A stretch of DNA of 64,000 nt from Petrosia ficiformis (Eukaryota > Porifera > Demospongiae > Haplosclerida > Petrosiidae). Position 1 is the first letter of the stretch, and each line of letters starts with the position of its first letter. Where the stretch lies: NCBI GenBank assembly GCA_947044365.1, contig OX345646.1, positions 2,813,327 to 2,877,326 on the forward strand, read 5' to 3'. A program made the translations under genes and the position numbers. A model generated the notes under the pieces. The model saw only the letters and a program-made list of their open reading frames with translations, had not been told where the DNA came from and made no database searches. Positions 13,557 through 26,650 of the stretch are shown here, piece by piece.

Positions 13557-16500
13557 AAGCAGTCTTTCTGAGTCTAATGAGGCTCCATTAGTCTAGCTGA
13601 GTCTCATGAGTCTCCGGTAGTATATTTGAGTCTCAAGAGACCCCAGTAGTCTCTATTAGTGTCATGAGTCCCTGTAGTCTCCCTGAGTGTCATCACTGTC
13701 CACTAGTCTCCCTGAGACTCTTGAGTCTCCAATAGCCTCCCTGAGTCTCATGAGTCCCTATGAGTCTCACGAGTCTCATGAGTTTCTCTGAGACTAATGA
13801 GTCCCCTTTAGTCTTTATTGGTATCAAGAATCTCATGAGTCCGAAATATTTTCCGTGAGTCTCATCATCTTCTTTAGTTTCGCTGATTCTCATTAGTTCC
13901 CAGTAGTCTCCCTGAGTCTCAGGAGTCTCCATTTGTCTTCATTAGTCTCATGAGTCTCCATTAGTTTAGCTGAGTCGCATGAGTCCCTATTAGTGTCCCT
14001 GAGTCTCAAGAGTCCCCATGAGTCTATGATTGTTATGAGTCTCATGACTTAAGTTGTCTTTCTGATTCTCATGAGTCCACAGCTGTCTGTATGAGTCAAA
14101 TGAGTCCCCAGTAGTCTCCCTCAGTCTCATGAGTCTCATGAGTCCACTGTAGTATTTCTTTGTCTTATGAATACCCTGCAGTGTCCAGCAGTCTCATGAG
14201 TGACTATGAGTCTTTATTAGTATCTTGAGTTTCATGAGTCCCAAGTAGTCTCCCTGAGTCTCATGAGTCTCCAGTAGTCTAGCTGAGTCTCATGAGTCTC
14301 TCTGAGTCTCATGAGTCCCCAGGAGTCTCCCTGAGTCTCATGAGTCTCCACTACTCTCTATGAGACTCATGATTCCCCAGAAGTCTCCCTGAATCTCATG
14401 ACCCTCCATTTCTCTCCTTGAGTCTCATGAGTCCTCATGAGTCTATGATTCTCAAGTGTTATGAGTCCCCAGCTGTCTTTCTGAGTCTCATGAGTCTCTC
14501 TGAGTCTAATGAGTCCCGTTTAGTTTTTATTAGTACAAAGAATCTCAAGTAGACTCCCTGAGACTCATGATTCCTCATTAGTCTCGCTTAGTTTCATCAG
14601 AACCCAGTAGTCTTCTTAAGTCTCATGAGTTTTCATTACTCTCCCTGAGTCTCATGAGTACTTATGAGTCTTTATTAGTATCATGAGTTTCATGAATACC
14701 AAGCAATCACTCTAGTCTCATGAGTCTCTATTATTCTCGCTGAGTCTCACGAGTTCCCAGTAGTCTCCGCAATCTCAAGAGTCTCCATTAGTCTACTGGA
14801 GTCACGAGTCACCATAAGTCTCCTTCAGTCTCATGATTGTCCATTAGTCTCGCTGAGACTCAGGAGTCCCCAGTAGTCTCTCTGAATCTCATGAGTCTCC
14901 AGTAATCTTTTTGAGTCACCTGAGACCGCAGCAGACACTTTGAGTCTCATGAGTCCCAAGTAGTCTCTCTGAGTCTCAGGAGTCTCCATTAGTCTACCTG
15001 AGTCTCATGAGTCTCCATTAGTTTAGCTGAGTCCCAAGAGTCCCCAATGGTCTCCCTGAGTCTCATGAGTTTCCATTAGTCTACTCAAGTATCATGAGTC
15101 CCCAGCAGTCTCTTTGAATCTCATGAGTCCCCAGAAGTCTCCCGGATTCTCATGACTCTCCATTAATCTCCCCCGAGTCTCATGAGTCCCCAGCAGAGTC
15201 TATGAGTCTGATGAGTCCCCATTACTCTCCTTTAGTCTCATGAGTCCTCACGAGTCTATGATTCTCAAGTGTTATGAGTCCACAGTAGTCTTTCTGGATC
15301 TCATGAGACCCTAGCATTCTCTATGAGTCTCACGAGACTCCTTTAGTCTCCCAAAGTCTCATGAGTCCCCCTGAGTCTCCTGAGTCTCCTTAGTCTACCT
15401 GAGTCTCATGAGTCCCAAGTATACTCCCAGTCACATGAGTCCCCTTAAGTCTCCATGATTCTCATTAGTCTCAAGAGTTTGCAGTAGTCTCTACCAAGTT
15501 CATGACTCCCCAGTAGTTTCTATGAGTCTCATGAGTCCCAAGTAGTCTCTCTGAGACTCTTGAGTTTCCATTACTCTCCCTGAGTCTCATGAGTCCCCAT
15601 GAGTCTCCCTCAGCCTCATGAGTCTCCATTAGTGTACCTCAGTCTCATGAGTCCACAGTGGACTCCCTTAGTCTCATGAGTATGAAGCAGTCTCTATGTG
15701 CTTCATGAGTCCCCAGTAGTCTCCCTGAGTCTCAATAGTCTCCATTAGTCTCCCTGAGTCTCATGAGTCCCTTTTAGTCTTTATTAGTATAGGGATTCTC
15801 ATGAGTCCCAAGTTTCACCGAGTCTCATGAGTATCCATTAGTCTCGCTGAGACTCATGAGTCCCCAGTAGTCTCTTTGAGACTCATTAGTCCCCAGGAGT
15901 CTCTCCGATTCTCATGAGTCCCCAGGAGTCTCTGAATCTCATGAGTCTCCAGTAGTCTCTTTGAGTTTCATGAGTCCCCAGCAGACACTTTGAGTCTCAT
16001 GAGTCCCAAGTAGTCTCTCTGAGACTCTTGAGTCTCCATTACTCTCCCTGAGTCTCATGAGTCCCCAGCAGTCTCTATGAGTCTCATGATTTCCCAGAAG
16101 TCTCCCGGGTTCTCATGACTCTCCATTACTCTCCTTGAGTCTCATGAGACCTCATGAGTCTATGATTCTCAAGTGTTATGAGTGCCCAGCAGTCTTTCTG
16201 AGTCTCATGTGTCTCTCTGAGTCTCATGAGTCCCCTTTAGTCTTTATTAGTACAAAGAATCTCAAGTAGACTCCCTGAAACTCATGATTCTCCATTAGTC
16301 TCGCTGAGTCTCATGAGACCTCAGTAGTCTTCTTCAGTCTCATGAGTCTCCATTACTCTCCCTGAGTCTCGTGAGTACCTATGAGTCTTTATTAATATCA
16401 TGAGTTTCATGAATACCAAGCAGTCACCCTGAGTCTCATGAGTCTCTAGTCTGCCAAAGTCTCATGAGTCCCCATGAGTCTCATGAGTCCCCTTTAGTCT

Positions 16501-17166
16501 ACCTGACTCTCATGAGTGCACAGTAGTATTTCTTTGACTTATGAGTCCCCAGCAGACCCTTTGAGTGTTATGAGTCCCAAGTAGTCTGAGACTTTTGAGT
16601 GTCCATTACTCTCCCTGAGTCTGATGAGTCCACAGTAGACTCATTACTCTCCCTGAGTCTCATGAGTCCCAAGAAGTCTCACTGAGTCTCATGAGTATCC
16701 ATTTGTCTCGCTGAGACTCATGAGTCCCCAGTAGTCTCTTTGAGACTCATTAGTCCTCAGGAGTCTCTACTATTCTAATGAGTCCCCAGGAGTCTCTCTG
16801 AATCTCATGAGTCTCCAGTAGTCTCTGTGTCTCATGAGTCCCCAGCAGACACTTTGAGTCTCATGAGTCCCAAGTAGTCTCTCTGAGACTCTTGAGTCTC
16901 CATTACTCTCCCTGAGGCTAATGAGTCCCCATGAGTCTCTATGATTCTTGTGAGTCTCATGACTCCACAGTAGTCTAAGTGTCATGACTCTCTCTGAGTC
17001 TCAGGAATCCCTTTTAGTCTTTATTAGTATCAAGATTCTCATGAGTCCCAAGAAGTCTCCCTGAGTGTCATGAGTTTCCAATAGTCTCGCTGAGACTCAT
17101 GAGTCCCCAGTAGTCTCTTTGAGACTAATTAGTCCCCAGGAGTCTCTACGATTCTCATGAGTCCCT
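13545..17166 (-). repeat. Satellite family A, reverse block 1
   Basis: This is the same family as block 1 but reverse-complemented: on the plus strand it reads as variations on CTCATGAGTCCCCAGTAG and AGTCTCCCTGAGTCT. The AT-richer variant is present in reverse (TCTTTATTAGTATCAAG), for example near 13,803 and 14,197. A variant string starting TCTCCGGTAGTATATT at 13,611 recurs at 17,595 (offset 3,984), so the block is duplicated in the next reverse block. No gene was seen. Confidence 0.93.
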
Positions 17167-17172
17167 CAGGGA
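17162..17172. repeat. Strand-switch palindrome TCCCTCAGGGA (copy 1)
   Basis: An 11-base odd palindrome with central C at 17,167 sits exactly where the reverse array turns back to forward. The same junction recurs at 21,355-21,365. Confidence 0.8.
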
Positions 17173-17530
17173 GACTAGGGGAGAGTCATGTCACTCAGGG
17201 AGACTACTGGGGACTGATGAGATTCAAAGAGTCTACTGTGGACTCATGAAACTCATGAGAATCGTAGAGACTCATGAGACTCAGTGAGAGTAATGGAGAC
17301 TCATGAGACTCCGGGAGACTACTGGGAACTCATGAGAATCAGCGAAACTAATGGAGATCATGAGACTCATGAGAATCATACTCATGGGGATTCCTGAGTC
17401 TCTGGTATATTACCGCGGAATCATGAGAATCTTGATACAAATAAGGACTAAAGGGACTCATGAGACTCAGAAAGACTACTGTGGACTCATGAGATACATG
17501 AGAGTAATAGTGACTCCTGGAGACTCATGA
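17167..17530 (+). repeat. Satellite family A, forward island (copy 1)
   Basis: A patch of about 365 bp in forward orientation lies inside reverse arrays. It ends in a junction with 9-base inverted arms, GACTCCTGG at 17,512-17,520 and CCAGGAGTC at 17,540-17,548, separated by a 19-base loop. The island and both of its junctions recur at 21.36-21.70 kb. Confidence 0.85.
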
Positions 17531-20500
17531 GAGTAATCCCCAGGAGTCTCCCTGAGTCTCATGAGTCTGCATTAGTCTACCTGAGTCTCATGAGTCTCCG
17601 GTAGTATATTTGAGTCTCAAGAGACCTCAGCAGTCTCTATTAGTCTCATGAGTCCCCAGTAGTCTCCCTGAGTGCCATGACTCTCCACTAGTCTCCCTGA
17701 GATTCTTGAGTCACCAATAGTTTCCCTGAGTCTCATGAGTCCCTATGAGTCTCACGAGTCTCATGAGTTTCTCTGAGTCTCATGAGTCTCTGAGACTAAT
17801 GAGTCCCCTTTAGTCTTTATTAGTATCAAGAATCTCATGAGTCCCAAGTATTTTTCCCTGAGTCTCATCATCTCCTTGAGTTTCGCTGATTCTCATTAGT
17901 ACCCAGTAGTTTCCCTGAGACTCAGGAGTCTCCATTTGTCTCCGTTATTCTCATGAGTCTCCATTAGTTTAGATGAGTCGCATGAGTCCCCAATAGTCTC
18001 CCTGAGATCATGAGTCCCCATGAGTCTATGATTGTCTGCGTCTCAGGACATAAGTGGTCTTTCTGATTCTCATGAGTCCACAGCTGTCTGTATGAGTCTC
18101 ATAAGAACCCAGTAGTCTCCCGGATTCTCATGAGTCTCCATTAATCTCTCCGAGTCTCATGAGTCTCCTGAAGTCTACCTGAGTCTCATGAGACTCCCTT
18201 AATATACGTGACTCTCTTGAGTTTCCAGTAGTCTCCTTGAGTCTCGTGAGTGCACAGTTGTCTCTGATTCTCGTGATTCCGCAGTAGTATACCTGAGACT
18301 CAGGAATTCCCATGAGTATAATTCTCATGAGTCTCATGATCTCCATTAGTTTCGCTGAATCTCATGAGTTCCCAGTAGTCTCCCTGAGTCTCAGGAGTAT
18401 CCATTTGTCTCCCTCAGTCTCTTGAGTCTCCAGTAGTCTATTTGAGTCTCATGAGTCCCCAGAAGTCTCCCGGATACTCATGAGTCTCCATTAATCTCTC
18501 CGAGTCTCATGAGTTTCCAGAAGTCTGCCTGAATCTCATGAGTCCTCATAAGTCTATGATTCTCAAGTGTTGAGACCACAGAAGTCTTTCTGAGTCTCAT
18601 GAGCCCCCTGCTGTCTCCCTGAGTTTCATGATTTCCTATGAGTCTCTTAGTCTCATGAGTCTCAGGAGTCCACAGTAGTCTTTCTGAGTTTCAAGAGTCT
18701 CTCTGAGTCTCATGAGTACCCTTCAGCCTTCATTAGTATGAAGTCTCCTGAAACCATGTAGTTTCCCTGAGTCTAATTATTCTCCACGAGACTCGCTGAG
18801 TCTCCTGAGTCTCCAGAAGTCTCTTTGAGTCTCTTGAGTCCCCAAAGGTCTCTATCATTCTCATGATTACCCAGTAGTCTACCTGAGTCTCATGAATCCC
18901 CATGAGTCTCTATGATTCTCAGGAGTCTCAGAAGTCCCCAGAAGTCTCCCAGAGTCTCATGACTCCCTATGAGTCCCACGAGTCTCATGAGTCTCTCTGA
19001 GTCTCATTAGTGCCTATGAGTCTATATTAGTATCATGATTTTCATGAGAACCAAGCAGTCACCCTGAGTCATGAGTCTCCATTAGTCTCGCTGAGTCTCA
19101 TGAGTCCCGAGAAGTCTCCCTCAGCCTCATGAGTCTCCATTAGTCTACCTGAGTTTCATGAGTCAACAGTAGACTCTCTTAGTCTCATGAGTACGCAGCA
19201 GTCTCTATGAGCTTCATGAGTCCCCTGGGGTGTCTACGATTCTCATGAGTCCCCAGGAGTCTCTGAATCTCATGAGTCTCCAGTAGTCTCTTTGAGTCTG
19301 AGTCCCCAGCAGACACTTTGAGTCTCATGAGTCCCAAGTAGTCTCTGAGACTCTTGAGTCTCCATTACTCTCCCTGAGTCTCATGAGTCCCCAGGAGTCT
19401 CCCTGAGTCTCATGAGTCTCCATTACTCTCCCTGAGTCTCATGAGTACCAAGAAGTCTCCCTGAGTCTCATGAGTCTCCATTAGTCTACCTAAGTCCAAT
19501 GAGTCCACAGTAGACTCTTTGAGTCTCATTTGTCCCCAGTAGTCTCCCTGAGTGTCATGACTCTCCACTTGTCTTCCTGAGTCTCATGAGTCCCCATGAG
19601 TCTCATTGCTACTTATGAGTCCCATATAGACTCCATGAGACTCATGAGTCTCTAATACTCTCCTTGAGCCTCATGAGTCCCCATGCGTCTATGATTCTCA
19701 AGTCTCATGAGTCGACAGTATTCTTTGTAAGTCTCATGAGTCTGGCGGAGTCTCATGAGTCTCCTTTAGTCTTTATTAGTATCAAGAGTCTCATGAGTCC
19801 CGAGTAGTCTCCCTGATTCTAATGAGTCTCCATTAGTCTCGTTGAGTATCATGAGTCCTCATGAGTCTATGATTCTCCAGTGTTATGAGTCCCCAGCAGT
19901 CTTTTTGAGTCTGATGAGTCTCTCTGAGTCTCATGAGTCCCGTTTAGTTTTTATTAGTACAAAAAATCTCAAGCAGACTCCGTGAGACTCATGAATCTCC
20001 ATTAGTCTCGCCGAGTCACGAGTACCCAGTATTCTCCTCAATTGCAAGTCTCCATTAGTCTACCTGAGTCACATGAGTCACCATAAGTCTCCTTCAGTAA
20101 CAAGAGTCTCCATTAGTCTCCCTGAGTCACTTGAGTCCCCTTGAGTCTCCATGATTCTCATGAGTCTCATGAGTCCACAGTAGTCTCTATGAGGTTCATG
20201 AGTCCCAAGTAGTCTCTATGAGTCTCATGAGTCCCCAGTAGTCTCCCTGAGTCTCATGAGTCCTCATGATTCTCTATTATTCTCATGAGTCTCGTGAGTC
20301 CACAGTAGTCTTTATGGATCTCTTGAGACCCAGCATTCTCTATGAGTCTCATGAGTCTCCTTTAGTCTGCCAAAGTCTCATGAGTCCCCTTGAGTCTCTT
20401 TTAGTCTATCAGTATCAACCTTCTCATGAGTCCCAAGAAGTCTCCCTGAGTCTCTTGAGTATCCATTCGTCTCGCTGAGACTGATGAGTCCCCAGTAGTC

Positions 20501-21359
20501 TTTTTGAGACTCTTGAGTCCCCAGGAGTCTCTCTGAATCTCATGAGTCTCCAGTAGTCTCTTTGAGTCTCATGAGTCCCCAGCAGACACTTTGAGTCTCA
20601 TGAGTCCCCAGAAGTCTCCCTCAGTCTCATGAGACCCTATGATCTCTAGGAGTCTCACAAGTCTCATGAATTCACAGTAGTCTTTCTAAGTCTCATGAGT
20701 CTCTCTGAGTCTCAGGAATTCCCCTTTAGTCTTCATTATTATGAACAATCTTATGAGTCCCAAGTAGTCTCCCTGAGTCTCATGAGTCTCCCTTAGTCTC
20801 GATGAGTCTCATGAGACCCCAATAGTCTTCTTAAGTCTCATGAGTCTCCATTACTCTCCCTGAGTCTCATGAAGTGCCTATGAGTCTTTATTAGTATCAT
20901 GGGTTTCATGAGTACCAAGCAGTCTCCCTGAGTCTCATGAGTCTCCATTAGTCTACCTGAGTCTCATGAGTCCCAAGTAGACTCCCTGAGTCACTTGAGT
21001 CCCCTTGAGTCTCCATGATTATCATTAGTCTCAAGAGTTTGCAGTAGTCTCTATGAGGTTCATGAGTCCCAAGTAGTCTCTATGAGTATCATGAGTCCCC
21101 AGTAGTCTCCCTGAGTCTCATGAGTCCTCATGATTCTCTATTATTTTCATGAGTCTCATGAGTCCACAGTAGTCTTTCTGGATCTCATGAGACCCAGAAT
21201 TCTTTATGAGTTTCATGAGTCTCCTTTTGTCTGCCAAAGTCTCATGAGTCCCCATGAGTCTCTTGAGTCCCCATTAGTCTACCTGACTCTCATGAGTCCA
21301 CAGTATTATTTCTTTGACTTATGAGTCCCCAGCAGTCTCTATGAGTCTCAGGAGTCCCT
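17531..21359 (-). repeat. Satellite family A, reverse block 2
   Basis: This is a reverse-oriented family A array. It begins with the GTAATCCCCAGGAGTC junction and shares long variant strings with reverse block 1 at an offset of about 3.98 kb, so blocks 1 and 2 look like a tandem higher-order duplication of about 4 kb. Another shared string (TCCTCATGATTCTCTATTAT) occurs near 20,251, 21,121 and 25,051. No gene was seen. Confidence 0.92.
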
Positions 21360-21365
21360 CAGGGA
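21355..21365. repeat. Strand-switch palindrome TCCCTCAGGGA (copy 2)
   Basis: This is the same 11-base palindrome as at 17,162-17,172, 4,193 bp away, again at a reverse-to-forward switch. Its recurrence shows that the breakpoint was copied by duplication rather than formed twice. Confidence 0.8.
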
Positions 21366-21695
21366 AACTAGTGGAGAGTCATGACACTCAGGAAGACTAC
21401 TGGGGACTGATGAGACTCAGGGAGAGTAATGGAGACTCATGAGACTCCGGGAGACTACTGGGAACTCATGAGAATCAGTGAAACTAATGGTGATCATGAG
21501 ACTCATGAGAATCATACTGATGGGGATTCCTGAGTCTCAGGTATATTACAGCGGAATCATGAGAATCTTGATACAAATAAAAACTAAAGGGACTCATGGG
21601 ACTCAGGGAGACTGCTGGGGACTCATGAGACTCAGAATGACTACTGTGGACTCATGAGATACCTGAGAATCATAGTGACTCCTGGAGTCTCATGA
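21360..21695 (+). repeat. Satellite family A, forward island (copy 2)
   Basis: This second copy of the forward island is slightly shorter than copy 1. It carries the same private strings, such as GAGAGTCATG near its start and GATACAAATAA near 21,551. It closes with the same inverted-arm junction, GACTCCTGG at 21,677-21,685 and CCAGGAGTC at 21,705-21,713. Confidence 0.85.
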
Positions 21696-24600
21696 GAGTA
21701 ATCCCCAGGAGTCTCCCTGAGTCTAATGCGTCTCCGTTTGTCTCGCTGAGTCTCATAAGACCCCAGTAGTCTTCTTGAGTCTCATGAGTCTCCATTAGTC
21801 TCCATGATTCTCATGAGTGCCTATGAGTCTTTATTAGTATCATGAGTTTCATGAGTACCAAGCAGTCTCCCTGAGTCTCATGAGTCTCCATTAGTCTACC
21901 TGAGTCTTATGAGTCCACAGAGGACTCTTTGAGTCTCATCAGTCCCCAGTAGTCTCCCTGAGTCTCATGAGTCTCCCTTACTCTCCCTGAGTCTCATGAG
22001 TCCTCATGAGTCTATGATTCACGTGAGTCTCATGAGTCCACAGTAGTCTTTCTGAGTCTCATGAGATCCCAGAAGTCTCCCTCAGTGTCATGACTCTCCA
22101 CTAGTCTCCCTGAGTCTCATGAGTCCCCATGAGTCTCATTGATACTCATGAGACCCCAATAGACTCCATGAGACTAATGAGTCTCCAATAGTCTCCTTGA
22201 GCCTGGTGAGTCCCCATCAGTCTATAATTCTCAAGCCTAATGTTTCCGCAGTAGTCTTTCGGAGTCGCATGAGTCCCCAGCACTCTCTATGAGGCTTTTG
22301 ATTCCCCAATAGTCTCATGAGTCTCCATTAGTCTCATTGAGTCTCTTGAGTTACCATGAGTCTATGATTCTCAAGTCATGAGTCGACAGTATTCTTTGTA
22401 AGTCTCATGAGTCTGGCGGAGTCTCATAAGTCTCCTTTAGTCCTTATTAGTATCAAGAGTTACATGAGTCCCTAGTAGTCTTCCTGATTCTCATGAGTCT
22501 CCATTAGTCTCGTTGAGTATCATGAGTCCCCAGAAGTCTCCCTGAGTCTGATGAGTTTTCATTAGTCCACCAGAGTCTCATGAGTCTCCAGTAGTCTATT
22601 TGAGTCTCATGAGTCCACAGCAGTCTCTATGAGTCTCATGATTCCTCAGAAGTCTCCCGGATTCTCATGACTCTCCATTACTCTCCTTGAGTCTCATGAG
22701 TCCTCATGAGTTTATGATTCTCAAATGTTATGAGTCCCCAGCAGTCTTTCTGTGTCTCATGAGTCTTTCTGAGCAAGACCATGAGTCCCTTTTAGTTTCT
22801 ATTAGTACCTTTCAGTTTCTATTAGAATCTCATAAGTAGACTCCCTGAGACTCATGATTCTCCATTAGTCTCGCTGAGTCTCATGAGACCCCAGTAGTCT
22901 TCTTAAGTCTCATGAGTCTCCATTAGTCTCGCTGAGTCTCATGAGTCCCGAGAAATCTCCCTCAGCCTCATGAGTCTCCATTAGTCAACCTGAGTCTCAT
23001 GAGTCCACAGTAGACTCTCGTAGTCTCATGCGTACGCAGCTGTCTCTATGAGCTTCATGAGTTCCCAGTAGTCTCCCTCAGTCTCAATGGTCACCATTAG
23101 TCTCCCTGAGTCTCATGAGTCCCTTTTTGTTTTTATTAGTATCAAGATTCTCATGAGTCCCAAGAAGTCTCCCCGAGTCTCATGAGTATCCATTAGTCTC
23201 GCTTAGACTCATGAGTCCCCAGTAGTCTCTTTGAGACTAATTAGTCCCCAGGAGTCTCTACGATTCTCATGAGTCCCCAGGAGGCTCTCTGAATCTCATG
23301 AGTGCCTATGAGTCTTTATTAGTATTGAAGTTTCATGAGTACCAAGCAGTCTCCCTGAGTCTCATGAGTCTCCATTAGTCTACCTGAGTCCACAGTAGAC
23401 TCTTTTAGTCTCATCAGTCCCCAGTAGTCTCCCTGAGTCTCATGAGTCTCCATTACTCTCCCTGAGTCTCATGAGTTTCCATGAGTCTCTATGATTTTTG
23501 TGAGTCTCATGAGTCCACAGAAGACTTTCTGAGTCTCATGAGTTCCCAGAAGTCTCCCTCAGTCTCATGAGTCTCCATTACTCTCCCTGAATCTCACGAG
23601 TCCCCATGAGTCTCTATGATTCTCGTGAGTCTCCTGAGTCCACAGTAGTCTTTCTGAGTCTCATGATTCCCAGAAGTCTCCCTCAGCCTCATGAGTCTCC
23701 ATTAGTCTACCTGAGTCTCATGAGTCCACAGTAGACTCTTTGAGTCTCATCAGTCCCCAGTAGTCTCTCTGAGTGTCATGACTCTCCACTAGTCTCCCTG
23801 AGTCTCATGAGTCCCCATGAGTCTCATTGTCATGAGTCCAATATAGACTCCATGAGACTCATGAGTCTCCAATACTCTCCTTGAGCCTCATGAGTCCCCA
23901 TGACTCTATGATTCTCAAGTCTCTTGTGTCCGCACTAGTCTTTCGGAGTCCCAAGTAGTCTCCCTTACTCTCATGAGTCTCCAGGAGTCTCTATGATTCT
24001 TATGTATCGCACGAGTCCACAGTAGGCTTTCAGAGTCTCATGAGTCCCCAGCAGTCTCTTTGAGTCTCATGAGTCCCCAGAAGTCTCCCGAATTCTCATA
24101 ACTCTCCATTAATCTCCCCGAGTCTGATGAGTCCCCAGCCGTTTCTATGAATCTGATGAGTCCCCAATAGTCTCCCTGAGTCTCATGAGTTTCCATTACT
24201 CTCCTTGAGTCTCATGAGTCCTCATGCGTCTATGATTCTCAAGTGTTATGAGTCCACAGTAGTCTTTCTGGATCTCATGAGACCCTAGCATTCTCTATGA
24301 GTCTCATGAGTCTCCTTTAGTCTGCCAAAGTCTCATGAGTCCCCATGAGTCCCTTTTAGTCTTTATCAGTATCAAGATTCTCATGAGTCCCAAGAAGTCT
24401 CCCTGAGTCTCATGAGTATCCATTAGTCTCGCTGAGACTGATGAGTCCCCAGTAGTCTTTTTGAGATTCATGAGTCCCCAGTAGTCTCCCTGAGTCTCTT
24501 GAGGCCTCATGATTATCTATTAATCTCATGAGTCTCATGAGTCCACAGTAGTCTTTCTGGATCTCATGAGACCCTAGCTTTCTCTATGAGTCTCATGAGT

Positions 24601-26103
24601 CTCCTTTAGTCTCCCAAAGTCTCATGAGTCCCCCTTAGTCTCATGAGTCTCCATTAGTCTACCTGACTCTCAGGAGTTCACAGTAGTCTTTCTGAGTCTA
24701 ATGAGTCTCTCTGAGTCTCATGAGTCCCCTTTAGTTTTTATGAGTACCAAGAATCTCATAATTATACTTCCTGAGACTCATGAGTCTCCATTATTCTCGC
24801 TGAGTCTCACGAGTTCCCAGTAGTCTCCTCAATTTCAAGAGTCTCCATTAGTCTACCTGAGTCACATGAGTCACCATAAGTCTCCTTCAGTCTCATGAGT
24901 CTCCATTAGTCTCCCTGAGTCACTTGAGTCCCCTTGAGTCTCCATGATTCTCATGAGTCTCAGGAGTCTACAGTAGTCTCTATGTGGTTCATGAATCCCC
25001 AGTAGTCTCTATGAGTCTCATGAGTCCCCAGTAGTCTCCCTGAGTCTCATGAGTCCTCATGATTCTCTATTATTCTAATGAGTCTCATGATTCCACAGTA
25101 GTCTTTATGGATCTCATGAGACCCAGAATTCTCTATGAGTCTCATGAGTCTCCTTTAGTCTGCCAAAGTCTCATGAGTCCCCATGAGTCTCATGAGTCCC
25201 CATTAGTCTACCTGACTCTCACGAGTCCACAGTAGTATTTCTTTGACTTATGAGTCCCCAGCAGTCTCTATGAGTCTCCTTGAGTCTCATGAGTGCCTAT
25301 GAGTCTTTTTTAGTATCATGAGTTTCATGAGTCACCCTGAGTCTCATGAGTATCCATTAGTCTCGTTTAGACTCATGAGTCCCCAGTAGATTCTTTGAGA
25401 CTCATTAGTCCCCAGGAGTCTCTACGATTCTCATGAGTCCCCAGGAGTCTCTCTGAATCTCATGAGTCTCCAGTAGTCTTTTTGAGTCTACTGAGTCCCC
25501 AGCAGACACTTTGAGTCTCATGAGTCCCAAGTAGTCTCTCTGAGACTCTTGAGTCTCCATTACTCTCCCTGAGTCTCATGAGTCCCCATGAGTCTCTATG
25601 ATAATCGTGAGTCTCATGAGTCCACAGTAGTCTCCCTGAGTCTCATGAGTCTCTCTGATTCGCATGATTCAAAATTTATTTTTATCAGTATAATGAGTCT
25701 CATGAGTCCCAAGCAGACTCCCTGAATCTCATGAGTCTCCATTAGTCTCGCTGAGTCTCATGATTCCCCAGTAGATTCCCTCAGACTCATAAGTCACCAC
25801 TAGTCTACCTGAGTCTCATGAGTTCACAGTTGTCTCTCTGAATCTCATGAGTATTCAGCAGTCTCTATGTGCTTCATGAGTCCCCAGAAGTTTTCCTGAG
25901 TCTCACGAGTTTCCATTAGTCTCGCTGAGTCTCAAGAGTCTCCAGTAGTTACCCTGAGTCTCACGAGTCTCCAGTAGTTTCTCTGAGTCTCATGAGTTCT
26001 CATGATACTCTGTGATTCTCATGGGTCTCATGAGACCACAGTAGACTTTCTGAGTCAACTGAGATTCCATTAATCTCGCTGAGTCTCATGAGTCCCCAGA
26101 AGT

Positions 26104-26650
26104 CTCTGAGTCTCATGAGTCTCCAGTAGTCTCTTTGATTCTCATGAATTCCCACCTGTCTCTATGAGTCTAATGAGTCCCCAGTAGGTTCTCTGAGTCT
26201 CATGAGTCTCCAGTAGTCTCTTCCAGTCTAATGAGTCCCCAGCAGTCTCTATGAGTCACATGAGTCTCCATTAGACTCCCTGAGTCTCATGAGTCCTCAT
26301 GATACTCTGTGATTCTCATGGGTCTCATGAGTCCCCTGTAGTCTCTCTGAGTCTCATGAGTCTCCAATAGTCTATTTGAGTCTCATGAGTCTCCAGTAGT
26401 CTGTTTGATTCTCATGAATTCCCACCTGTCACTATGAGTCTAATGAGTCCCCAGTAGGTTCTCTGAGTCTCATGAGTCTCCAGTAGTCTCTTCGAGTCTA
26501 ATGAGTCCCCAGCAGTCTCTATGAGTCTCATGAGTCTCCATTAGACTCCCTGAGTCTCATGAGTCCTCATGATACTCTGTGATTCTCATGGGTCTCATGA
26601 GTCCACAGTAAACTTTCTGAGTCTCATGAGTCCACAGTAGTCTGAGTCTC
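26104..26650 (-). repeat. 270-bp higher-order repeat, two copies
   Basis: CCAGTAGGTT occurs at 26,181 and 26,451, exactly 270 bp apart (nine 30-bp units). Surrounding private variants match, including CCCACCTGTC and GATACTCTGTGATTCTCATG. A partial third copy of the right-hand part lies near 26,000-26,040. Confidence 0.85.
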
